Of a stretch of DNA of 6,538 bases, positions 1 through 6,375 are shown in pieces. Made by a program: the position numbers and the translations under genes. The notes below the pieces were generated by a model, which saw only the letters and a program-made list of their open reading frames with translations, was not told the DNA's origin and made no database searches. Source of the stretch: Gammaproteobacteria bacterium (GTDB lineage Bacteria > Pseudomonadota > Gammaproteobacteria > S012-40). Each line of letters opens with the position of its first letter. Position 1 is the first letter of the stretch. The stretch is taken from contig WFVN01000044.1 of assembly GCA_015491615.1 (NCBI GenBank), positions 1-6,538 of the forward strand. The letters are read 5' to 3'.

Positions 1-1280
1 TGGTGACGGCGGCGGGCAATTACGACGTCAACAACGACTACATTCCCGATTACCCTTCCTCCATGCCTCAGCCCGAGGTGCTGGCGGTGGCGGCGTCGGG
101 TGACGACGGGCGCCTCACCCCCTGGAGCCAGTACGGGGCCCTGTCGGTGGATATCGCCGCCCCGGGCACGAACCTGGTGCTGCCCACCTACACCCGCGCC
201 CCGTTCGCCACGGATCCCGAGGCCGGCTGGGATGGTGGGCAGGATGGCACCTCTTTCGCCGCCCCTTTCACTGCCGGGGTCGCCGCCCTCCTGTGGAGCC
301 TCAACCCTGACGCCGACGCCCTGGCAGTGAAGGGGGCGCTGCTCGCTGGGGCGGCGCCGCTCGTGGGGCAGAGCGGCCTGCTGGCCAGCGACGGGCGGGT
401 GGATGCCGAGGCGGCACTGGCCGCCCTGGTTACCGGGACGCCCACCGTGGTCATCGAATCCCTGGATTTGGAAGGCGAGGGCCTCTTCGACCCCGCCCTC
501 GCCGTACCGGGGGCACAGGGTCGCGCCCACCTCACCTTACGTTGGTTCGGTGACGCCGACGAGACCCTCCCCGCCGTAAGCCTGGACGGCCAAGCCCTCA
601 CCGACGTTCAGGCCGGCCTGGACCTGGGTCTCACCGTATCCGATTCCGGCGAACCGACGCGCCAGCCTCTTTCCTTCGATTTCTCCCTCGGCATGACCCG
701 CACCGTGCCCCTGGAGGTGGGGCGTCTGCCGGTGGACGGCACCGTGGTCACCGGCCGCCTGCGTCGCAACGACCAGGACGACATCCAGCGCCTGCACCTG
801 ACGGTGCCCGATCGTCCCGGCTACGACCTCTACATCGACGTGGAAGTGATCGCCGTGCCGAGGAATGCGGTGATAGATCTGGCCATCGCCCGCGGCGGCT
901 ATCCGCAACTGGACTACTACACCTACTGCCAGGGAGGAAAGGCCGACGGCGTGCAGACCACTTTCACCCTGGGCAATACCACCCGGTTGCACGTGCTGCG
1001 CCCGCCCCCCGGCGACTACCAACTGCTCCTCATCGCCCCGTCCCGGAACGGGCCGTGCAGCGCCCGCCACCAGGCCGAACGCCGTTACCGCATCACCGCC
1101 CACATGGTCCCCGGGACGCCCCTCGGTGGCTCCGGGTCCGGCGGCGGCTGTGTTTGGCAGCCCCTCGGTGGTGCCCGCGGCGGCGGGTGCAGCCTCGCCC
1201 CCGGCGCCCCGGGCGTCGATCCCGTCCTCCCCCTGTTGCTCACCGTCGCCCTGTGGCAGGTGGCCCGTCGCCGCGCATGA
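1..1280 (+). CDS. Subtilisin-like serine protease (S8), 5'-truncated, with C-terminal sorting-type tail
   Basis: This is the C-terminal part of an exported S8-family serine endopeptidase; the gene begins outside the window. The frame is open from base 3 and the first codon there (GTG) is internal, because it begins the family motif VTAAGN. Numbering from that codon, Asn6 is the oxyanion-hole Asn, residues 46-55 give the family signature SVDIAAPG, and Ser84 in DGTSFAAP is the nucleophile. The catalytic Asp and His would lie upstream. Residues about 145-370 form a beta-rich region; its second half (about 255-370) resembles the PPC pre-peptidase C-terminal fold, with a PPPGDYQLLLIAP strand. The last 51 residues are a tail with two GGGC motifs (Cys383, Cys396), then VDPVLPLLL, a hydrophobic stretch and RRRA. 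Such tripartite tails (GlyGly-CTERM, JDVT-CTERM and similar) are cut by a dedicated membrane protease. The stop overlaps the next gene's start by 4 bases. The family call is firm; substrate and sorting class are unknown. Confidence 0.93.
   Translation, partial: VTAAGNYDVNNDYIPDYPSSMPQPEVLAVAASGDDGRLTPWSQYGALSVDIAAPGTNLVLPTYTRAPFATDPEAGWDGGQDGTSFAAPFTAGVAALLWSLNPDADALAVKGALLAGAAPLVGQSGLLASDGRVDAEAALAALVTGTPTVVIESLDLEGEGLFDPALAVPGAQGRAHLTLRWFGDADETLPAVSLDGQALTDVQAGLDLGLTVSDSGEPTRQPLSFDFSLGMTRTVPLEVGRLPVDGTVVTGRLRRNDQDDIQRLHLTVPDRPGYDLYIDVEVIAVPRNAVIDLAIARGGYPQLDYYTYCQGGKADGVQTTFTLGNTTRLHVLRPPPGDYQLLLIAPSRNGPCSARHQAERRYRITAHMVPGTPLGGSGSGGGCVWQPLGGARGGGCSLAPGAPGVDPVLPLLLTVALWQVARRRA
1125..1277 (+). 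other. Putative C-terminal protein-sorting signal of the first protease
   Basis: The final 51 codons encode a Gly-rich segment with GSGSGGGC, a short spacer, a second GGGC, the motif VDPVLPLLL, about 14 hydrophobic residues and a terminal RRRA. The order Gly/Cys motif, transmembrane helix, Arg cluster is seen directly. It matches the general plan of bacterial CTERM sorting tags, which are recognised in the inner membrane by a dedicated intramembrane protease or sortase-like enzyme and then removed or replaced. The Cys next to the Gly run could carry a lipid or other attachment. I cannot assign the exact class from memory; a JDVT-like or GlyGly-like tag fits best. No processing enzyme is encoded in the window. 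Confidence 0.6.
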
Positions 1281-3751
1281 ACGCCTGCCGTGCCTTCCTG
1301 ACCCTCCTCCTGGCCGCGGTCCCGCCGGCGGGGGCGGGCGACTGGCTGGTGCGGGAAGGCCCCGACGTACAGATCCCTCCCGAGGTGCAACGCCGCCCCT
1401 TGGGCCTGCCCGGCTGGGCGTTATGGACCTGGCCCGGCGCCGATCTGGACCGCCTCCTGGCCCTGCCGGGGGTGCTCTGGGCCGAGGCCGATGCCCCACG
1501 CCGGCCTGACCGGCTCCCCAACGAAACTCGCTTCGCCCCCGCCGGGCGCTTCGCCTTCTGGGACCTGGCCGGCCTGCCCGGAGCGTGGGAGACGCTCACC
1601 GGCGACCCCGACGTGCGCCTGGGCCTGGTGGACGATGCCCTGGCGACGGACCACCCCGACCTCGCCGCCAACGTCTCTGTCGGACGCAACTACCGCTACG
1701 GGCAGGGCTTGGCGGCGGACGACGTCACCCCCCACCCCTGCCTGGGAACCCTGGCCATGCCCCGCCACGGCACCCAGGTGGCCGGGGTCATGGCGGCCGT
1801 GGGGGACAATGCCCAGGGCACCGCCGGGGCCGTGTGGCAGGCCGGTATCGCCGTCGCCGCCCTGGGTTGCCGATTCGGCGTCGCCAACGCCGTGGCGGCC
1901 TACGGCTGGCTCTCCGAACAGGGGCCCGTGGCCGTCAACTACAGCTACAGCGGCATCGACGACTCCCAGGCCGAGCTGGAGGCGGTGGACGCCCTCGCCG
2001 CAAGCGGCATCCTCCTGGTGGCTTCGGCCGGCAACGGCCATGGCGACCACCGCCTGGCGCCCGTCTATCCCGCCGCCCTGGAGCGCCCCAACCTCATCGC
2101 CGTCGGCGCCCTGGACCGGGACGGGCGGCCCGCCACCTGGAGCAGCGAAGGGGCCTTCACGGTGGACCTGTTCGCCCCGGGAGAAGGGATCTACACCACC
2201 GACCTCGACGGCCGATACGCCACCGTCGCGGGCACCTCCTTCGCCGCCCCGCTGGTGACCGGCACTCTCGCCCTCCTACGCGCCGCCGACCCCGGCGCCG
2301 ATGCCGCGCGCCTGCGCGCCGCCCTACTGGCCGGTGTCCGCCCCCTGCCGGTACGCGGTCGCTCGCGCACCGACGGCGCCCTGGACGCCGCCGGGGCCCT
2401 CGCCGCCCTGCGCGCTGCCCCCACCCCGATCCCTCTCCTGCGCGATGCGGTGGTGGCCAACGACGAGGACGGCGACGGGCAGGTGGACCCCGGTGAGGCC
2501 TTCGAGCTGAACGTGGCGGTGGAGAACGCCGGCACGGTGGACGCCGGCCCCCTGCGCCTCACCTTGCGGGTGGTGGATGGCCCCCTGACGGCGACCGGCC
2601 CCGAGGCCCTCCTGGACGGCTTGCCTGCCCAAGGAGTGGCCCTGGTGACCTTTTCTCTGCGAGCCGGTGACTTCTCCGCCCATCGACGTGCCCTGCTGGC
2701 GGTGGAGATCGACGATGGCGGCGCTCCCGTCACCCGCCACTTCCCCCTCCACCTGGGCGCCTTGGCCGTCGGCGAGACGGTGGAGACCACCCTCCAGGCC
2801 GACCCTTACGACCACCGCCACCCCTACCACTTTCATCCGCCGCCCGGGCGCTGGGTGGTGGAACTAATCCCTGACGACCCGCGCGGGGTAGGGCTCGTCC
2901 TGGACAGAGTGCCGCCCCGGGTGTATTTCCAGGACGGCCAGAGCGCAGTTCAGGACACCCTCGCAGTCGCCCCGGGCGGCCCCGTGCAACGCCTGGAGAG
3001 TGTCGATCTGTCGGACGCCAATTTTTGGCACCTGCTGGTCTTCCGCCCGCCGGAAAACGCCCTCGAGGACCGCCCGCCCACCCGCTACCGCCTGCGTCTG
3101 TGCGGCGACCCGGAAGCCGCGGGCAACCGCCCGCCCACTGTCACCTTTCCCGGTGGCGCCATCCAAGCGGCGCAGGCCGGCGCGGACATCGAGCTGCGTG
3201 CCCGCGCCGAGGACGCCGAGGGCGCCGTCCGAACCCGGTGGTGGGCCCAGGTCTCCGGTCCGGTGGTGAACGGCGCCGGCCGCCTCGGCGCGGCCCTGAG
3301 CCTGCGTCTCGATCAGCCGGGGACCTATGTCTTTCGCCACCACGCCAGCGACGACCGATGCGCCGTGGGCAGCGCCGATCTCAAAATCATCGTCTCACCC
3401 GCCGCGCAAGAAAACGACGCCCAGCGCGATGTCTATCGGGTGACCGAAGGCACACCCCTCAATTTCCAGCTTCCGCCGACGGAGAATTTCCGCCTGACGG
3501 GCCCGGCGCCGGGCGGATCCAGTTTCCGAAACGGACAGTTTTCCTGGCCTGAACCGGGCCCGCAGGGAGAGTACCGCCTCATTTTCGTCAACGGGAATGG
3601 CGAGCGGCGCGTCATCCTCGTGATCGTCGAGGCACGCACGCGTGGCGACGAAAACGTTCGCCGTGCTGTCTTGGACCCAGTTTTTTTGCTCCTCCTGCTC
3701 GGTCTCATCCCCCCTTTTTTCGGGCGTGACAAAACAGGTTTTGCCTTGTAA
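1277..3751 (+). CDS. Exported subtilisin-like serine protease (S8) with calcium loop, PKD/Ig-like modules and hydrophobic C-tail
   Basis: A complete 824-residue S8 endopeptidase, expected to be exported. Residues 1-20 form a Sec signal peptide with a likely cut after PAGA. The ATG overlaps the upstream stop (ATGA); no strong ribosome-binding site is seen, so translational coupling is likely. This start is preferred to an in-frame ATG 74 codons upstream, which lies inside the previous gene and gives an Arg/Pro-rich shadow. The triad is Asp119 (LGLVDDA), His164 (RHGTQVAG, with Gln where many relatives have His) and Ser321 (AGTSFAAP); Asn253 (SAGNG) is the oxyanion-hole residue. Residues 396-407 form a textbook DxDxDGxVDxxE calcium loop opening a beta domain (to about 490). 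A PPC-like segment (about 495-610) includes a His cluster. A PKD/REJ-like domain (about 618-707) and an Ig-like domain (about 715-785) follow. The tail has LDPVFLLLLLGLI and ends GFAL without an Arg cluster. It looks like a paralogue of the upstream protease. Family sure; substrate unknown. Confidence 0.95.
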   Translation: MNACRAFLTLLLAAVPPAGAGDWLVREGPDVQIPPEVQRRPLGLPGWALWTWPGADLDRLLALPGVLWAEADAPRRPDRLPNETRFAPAGRFAFWDLAGLPGAWETLTGDPDVRLGLVDDALATDHPDLAANVSVGRNYRYGQGLAADDVTPHPCLGTLAMPRHGTQVAGVMAAVGDNAQGTAGAVWQAGIAVAALGCRFGVANAVAAYGWLSEQGPVAVNYSYSGIDDSQAELEAVDALAASGILLVASAGNGHGDHRLAPVYPAALERPNLIAVGALDRDGRPATWSSEGAFTVDLFAPGEGIYTTDLDGRYATVAGTSFAAPLVTGTLALLRAADPGADAARLRAALLAGVRPLPVRGRSRTDGALDAAGALAALRAAPTPIPLLRDAVVANDEDGDGQVDPGEAFELNVAVENAGTVDAGPLRLTLRVVDGPLTATGPEALLDGLPAQGVALVTFSLRAGDFSAHRRALLAVEIDDGGAPVTRHFPLHLGALAVGETVETTLQADPYDHRHPYHFHPPPGRWVVELIPDDPRGVGLVLDRVPPRVYFQDGQSAVQDTLAVAPGGPVQRLESVDLSDANFWHLLVFRPPENALEDRPPTRYRLRLCGDPEAAGNRPPTVTFPGGAIQAAQAGADIELRARAEDAEGAVRTRWWAQVSGPVVNGAGRLGAALSLRLDQPGTYVFRHHASDDRCAVGSADLKIIVSPAAQENDAQRDVYRVTEGTPLNFQLPPTENFRLTGPAPGGSSFRNGQFSWPEPGPQGEYRLIFVNGNGERRVILVIVEARTRGDENVRRAVLDPVFLLLLLGLIPPFFGRDKTGFAL

Positions 3752-3867
3752 TTTTCACGGGGCTTAAAGCTGCTCCGCGAACGGCCGAAAAGGCTGGAGG
3801 ATTCCCTGTTCGTTCCCCCGGTCGGCCCGGCGCAGACGTGAAAAGCACATCCACCAAGGAGCGTTCC
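3752..3867 (+). other. Intergenic leader upstream of the lysine-rich gene
   Basis: A 116-base gap separates the second protease from the next gene. It is less GC-rich at its left end and probably holds the promoter of the lysine-rich gene, but no convincing -35/-10 pair can be named. A short hairpin (3782-3786 with 3792-3796, loop GAAAA) is present but has no following T-run, so it is not an intrinsic terminator. No terminator for the protease pair is visible here, so read-through into the lysine-rich gene is possible. Confidence 0.4.
3856..3861 (+). promoter_or_regulatory. Ribosome-binding site AAGGAG for the lysine-rich gene
   Basis: A strong Shine-Dalgarno sequence lies 6 bases before the ATG at 3868. 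It decides the start: an in-frame GTG at 3838 would add ten residues but has no such site upstream. Confidence 0.8.
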
Positions 3868-4569
3868 ATGGCAACGAAGGCAACGGAAAACGAGAAGACG
3901 GGAAAGCAAAAAATGACCGCGGCCGAGAAACGGAAGCTGGCCTTGAAACGGCGCCGGGAACTGTTGGCGAAGAAAAAAGCGTTGGCCAAGAAGAAACTGA
4001 TGGAGAAGAAAAAGGCCCTCGCCAAGAAGAAGGAACTGGCCAAGAAAAAGGCCCTGGCGCGCAAGAAGGCGCTGGAGAAAAAGCGCGAGCAGGCCAAGAA
4101 AAAGGCGCTCGCCAAGAAACAGGCCATGGAAAAGAAAAAGGCCAGGATGACCAAGAAAAAGGCCGAGGCGGAGAAGAAGCGGCTGGAGGCGGCGAAGAAG
4201 AAAGAGGAGGAACGCGCCCGCAAGGCCGAAGAACGCAAGAAAAAAGCCCTCGAAAAGGCGATCGAGAAATTTATCGCCAAATGGGAAAAGGAGTGGGAGA
4301 AAAAGGAACGGGAAAAGCAGAAACGGGCCGAGAAACGCAAGAAGGAACTGGCCAAGAAGAAGGCGGCGGCGAAGAAAAAGGCCACCGCCAAAAAGACCGC
4401 GAGCAAGAAATCCACGGCAAATAAATCCACGGCAAAGAAATCCACGGTGAAAAAATCGACTGCGACGAAAAAGTCCGCCACCAAGAAGGCGGTAGTGAAA
4501 CGGGCCAATACCCTGCCGGCCTCGCCACGAGAGAGCGAGGCGCCCGAGTCGCCCGACAAGACGGAATGA
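3868..4569 (+). CDS. Lysine-rich histone H1-like repetitive protein
   Basis: A 233-residue, very basic protein in which 78 residues are Lys (about one third). No catalytic motif, signal peptide or membrane segment is seen. Residues 1-32 form a short basic N-terminus. Residues 33-92 are ten consecutive hexads of the type LAKKKA. Residues about 100-165 are a Glu/Lys/Arg-rich helix-forming stretch, with one amphipathic patch holding Ile132, Phe135, Ile136, Trp139 and Trp143. Residues about 166-210 are an Ala/Lys/Ser/Thr-rich section with KKSTA pentads, like the C-terminal tail of histone H1. The end is short and acidic (RESEAPESPDKTE). Proteins of this composition (bacterial Hc1/AlgP-like) are usually DNA- or RNA-binding nucleoid proteins; that role here is inference from composition. 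The Lys/Glu-rich coding gives an A-rich sequence unlike its GC-rich neighbours. A terminator follows, so the gene is the end of its transcript. That it is a real gene is well supported by the strong ribosome-binding site. Confidence 0.85.
   Translation: MATKATENEKTGKQKMTAAEKRKLALKRRRELLAKKKALAKKKLMEKKKALAKKKELAKKKALARKKALEKKREQAKKKALAKKQAMEKKKARMTKKKAEAEKKRLEAAKKKEEERARKAEERKKKALEKAIEKFIAKWEKEWEKKEREKQKRAEKRKKELAKKKAAAKKKATAKKTASKKSTANKSTAKKSTVKKSTATKKSATKKAVVKRANTLPASPRESEAPESPDKTE
3964..4143 (+). repeat. Ten 18-bp in-frame units encoding LAKKKA-type hexads
   Basis: Residues 33-92 of the lysine-rich protein fall into ten back-to-back six-residue units: LAKKKA, LAKKKL, MEKKKA, LAKKKE, LAKKKA, LARKKA, LEKKRE, QAKKKA, LAKKQA, MEKKKA. 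At DNA level the units are diverged (AAG/AAA swaps, ATG or CAG for Leu codons), so the array looks old and selected at protein level rather than a fresh slippage product. Confidence 0.8.
4405..4464 (+). repeat. Four 15-bp in-frame units encoding KKSTA-type pentads
   Basis: Four tandem units encode KKSTA, NKSTA, KKSTV and KKSTA. The first three share the core AAATCCACGG almost unchanged, while the fourth uses different Ser and Thr codons (TCG ACT). A looser pentad continues on both sides. The higher DNA identity suggests a more recent expansion than the 18-bp array upstream. The residues resemble the Lys/Ser/Thr/Ala tails of H1-like proteins. Confidence 0.75.
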
Positions 4570-4590
4570 CTCCGCCGGCGATCGTGTGGG

Positions 4591-4623
4591 ACGGGGCCGC
4601 TTGACGCGGCCCCGTTTCGTTTT
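4591..4623 (+). terminator. Rho-independent terminator of the lysine-rich gene
   Basis: A perfect 10-bp stem (ACGGGGCCGC, loop TTGAC, GCGGCCCCGT) is followed by TTCGTTTT, 21 bases after the stop of the lysine-rich gene. The T-rich side lies only on the + strand, so it serves the rightward transcript. Its last bases abut and overlap the moeA stop codon of the opposite strand; the hairpin also forms on that strand, but no T-run follows it there. Confidence 0.85.
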
Positions 4624-5878
4624 ACAGCAGGTCGGGGAAGTATTGCACCGTCACCTCCGTGCCGGCGGGCACGTCGCCTTGGTCCTGGTCGAGGACGATG
4701 AAGCAGTTGGCGCGGCTCATGGAGCTGAGGACGTGGGAGCCCTGGTTGCCGGTGCTGCGCACGGTGAGGCGCCCCGCTTCGTCGTTCTCCAGGATGCCGC
4801 GCTGGAAGTCCACCCGCCCGGGGCGCTTCTTCAACGGTTCCAGGGTGACGGCGCGCAGGGTCAGGGGGCGCCGGGGTGCCTCGCCCGCCAGGCGGCGCAG
4901 GGCAGGGGCGACGAACTGGTAGAAGGTGGCGGCCACGGACACGGGGTTGCCGGGCAGGCCGAAGAAGTAGCAGCGGCCCAGTTGCCCGAAGGCCAGGGGG
5001 CGGCCCGGCTTCATGGCCAGCTTCCAGAAGTGCACCTCCCCCAGTTCCTCCAGCAGGCCCTTCACGTAGTCCGCCTCGCCCACCGACACGCCGCCGCTGG
5101 TGATCAGGGCGTCGGCCTCGCCGGCGGCGCTGCTCAGGGCCTCGGCCAGGGCCGCGCGGTCGTCGGGGACGGCCCCCAGGTCCAGTACTTCCAGCCCCAG
5201 ACGGGTGAGGAGGGCGTGCAGGGTGTAGCGGTTGCTGTCGTAGATCTCGCCCGGGCCCAGGGTGGCGCCCAGGGGGCGCAGCTCGTCGCCGGTGGAGAAG
5301 AGGGCCACCCGCGGGCGACGCCGGCAGCGCACCTCGGCGATGCCCAGGGAGGCGAGCAGGCCCAGGTCGGCCGGTTGCAGACGTCGGCCGCGGGCGAGGA
5401 CCACCGACCCCGCGGCGATGTCCTCGCCCGCCTGGCGCACGTTCTCACCCGCCCGGTGCCCCGCCTGGATGCGGATGCGCCCGCCGGGGAGGGGCTCCAC
5501 CCGCTCCTGCATGATCACCGTGTCGGCGCCCTCGGGGAGGGGGGTGCCGGTCATGATGCGCACCGCCTCGCCCGTGCCCACGGTGCCGGTGAAGGGGTGG
5601 CCGGCGAAGGCCTTGCCGACCACGGTGAGTTCGGCCGTGCCGGCCTGGGGCAGGTCGTCGCCGCGCAGGGCGTAGCCGTCCATGGCCGAGTTGGCGAAGG
5701 GGGGCACGTCGCGGGGGGAGCGGATGTCCTCGTCGAGGACGCGATCCAGGGCCTGGCGCAGGAACAGGCGTTCGAAGCCGGCGACGGGCGCGATCTTCTC
5801 GGTGATGAACTGCAGGGCCCGGGGCACGGGCAAGCTGTTGGGGTCGAAATCGTCGTGACAGGTGGCTCGGTCGCTCAT
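4622..5878 (-). CDS. moeA: Molybdopterin molybdenumtransferase MoeA
   Basis: MoeA inserts molybdate into adenylylated molybdopterin in the cytoplasm, giving the active molybdenum cofactor. The protein is 418 residues, close to the usual length of about 410. The N-terminal region holds DVPPFANSAMDGYA (Asp67) and RIMTGTPLPEGAD. The central MoCF-biosynthesis domain holds ALFSTGDEL (Glu199), YDSNR, a conserved Asp239, SGGVSVGEADY (Asp270), the MKPGRP motif and GLPGNPVS (Pro309, Pro312). The C-terminal domain holds PGRVDFQRG and TGNQGSH. By alignment from memory these match E. coli Asp59, Glu188, Asp228, Asp259, Pro298 and Pro301, so the active site looks intact. The start is the ATG 8 bases after AAGGAG (complement of 5887-5892); it overlaps the mobB stop as ATGA. 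The frame stays open upstream, but that extension lies within mobB and is a shadow. It is the last gene of the operon. Very secure call. Confidence 0.98.
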   Translation of the reverse strand: MSDRATCHDDFDPNSLPVPRALQFITEKIAPVAGFERLFLRQALDRVLDEDIRSPRDVPPFANSAMDGYALRGDDLPQAGTAELTVVGKAFAGHPFTGTVGTGEAVRIMTGTPLPEGADTVIMQERVEPLPGGRIRIQAGHRAGENVRQAGEDIAAGSVVLARGRRLQPADLGLLASLGIAEVRCRRRPRVALFSTGDELRPLGATLGPGEIYDSNRYTLHALLTRLGLEVLDLGAVPDDRAALAEALSSAAGEADALITSGGVSVGEADYVKGLLEELGEVHFWKLAMKPGRPLAFGQLGRCYFFGLPGNPVSVAATFYQFVAPALRRLAGEAPRRPLTLRAVTLEPLKKRPGRVDFQRGILENDEAGRLTVRSTGNQGSHVLSSMSRANCFIVLDQDQGDVPAGTEVTVQYFPDLL

Positions 5879-6375
5879 GGCGGAGACTCCTTGCGGTGGT
5901 ATTCGAGGATGAAGCGGGCGATGGCCCCGGGGTCGTTCAGGTCCAGACGGGGGACGGGCGCCGCCAGGGGCACGTCGCTGGCGACGGCGACGAGGCCGGG
6001 ATCGGCCCATTCGGGCATGGGGCCCACCCCCCGGCGGTAGAGGCGGATGCGGGGCAGGGGCTCGTCGCCGAAACCCTCCACCAGGACCAGGTCCAGACTC
6101 GGATCCAGGCGCTGGAGGAGATCGGCAAAGGGCGGCGGCTCGGGGGGCTCGGCGAACAGGGCCCAGCGCCCTCCGGCCGCCAGCAGGACCTCCTCGGCGC
6201 CGGCTTCGCGCAGGCGGTGGCTGTCCTTGCCCGGGCGGTCCCATTCGACGCGGTGGTGGCTGTGCTTGACCGCCCCCACCCGCAGCCCGGCTCGGCGCAG
6301 GCGGGGGAGGAGGGCGGTGAGGAGGGTGGTCTTGCCCGTCCCCGAGGGGGCGGTGAAGGCGATCACCGTGGGCAT
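5875..6375 (-). CDS. mobB: Molybdopterin-guanine dinucleotide biosynthesis adapter protein MobB
   Basis: MobB is a GTP-binding P-loop protein that helps MobA in making the guanine-dinucleotide form of the molybdenum cofactor; it is accessory rather than essential in E. coli. The protein is 166 residues, of normal length. The P-loop is residues 9-16 (APSGTGKT), with Ala in the first position as in E. coli MobB. Then come AVKHSHH (35-41), DRPGKDS (46-52), RWALF (70-74), DLVLVEGF (95-102), VAVASDVPL (129-137) and LDLNDP (144-149), all in family order. GGAGG (complement of 6383-6387) lies 7 bases before the ATG and fixes the start. It overlaps mobA by 13 bases and moeA by 4, so the three genes are co-transcribed and probably translationally coupled. 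Confidence 0.97.
   Translation of the reverse strand: MPTVIAFTAPSGTGKTTLLTALLPRLRRAGLRVGAVKHSHHRVEWDRPGKDSHRLREAGAEEVLLAAGGRWALFAEPPEPPPFADLLQRLDPSLDLVLVEGFGDEPLPRIRLYRRGVGPMPEWADPGLVAVASDVPLAAPVPRLDLNDPGAIARFILEYHRKESPP

Noticed and set aside
1055..1276. In-frame upstream extension of the second protease by 74 codons
   Set aside because: It is Arg/Pro-rich, lies inside the first protease gene and would bury the clear signal peptide that starts at 1277.
537..1499. Minus-strand open frame opposite the end of the first protease
   Set aside because: Shadow frame with low-complexity Gly/Arg/Pro content, running across two well-supported + strand genes.
3741..3769. Possible promoter TTGCCT, 17-base spacer, TTAAAG
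   Set aside because: Only 4 of 6 and 3 of 6 bases match the sigma-70 consensus and the first element lies inside the protease stop region, so it is not better than chance.
3838..3867. GTG start for the lysine-rich protein ten codons upstream
   Set aside because: No ribosome-binding site precedes it, while AAGGAG is ideally placed before the ATG at 3868.
3705..4559. Minus-strand open frame rich in Phe, Ser and Ala, resembling a membrane protein
   Set aside because: It is the reverse complement of the Lys-rich gene: AAG/AAA and GCC/GCG codons read as CTT/TTT and GGC/CGC types. The hydrophobicity is a by-product.
4586..6040. Long + strand open frame of 484 codons opposite moeA and mobB
   Set aside because: It is antisense to a clear moeA, is rich in Gly/Ala/His/Gln as expected from the reverse of a GC-rich gene, shows no domain motif, and begins inside the terminator.
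5879..6244. In-frame upstream extension of moeA
   Set aside because: It lies within mobB in another frame, is Pro/Arg/Gly-rich, and the ATG at 5878 has a good ribosome-binding site and the family's normal length.
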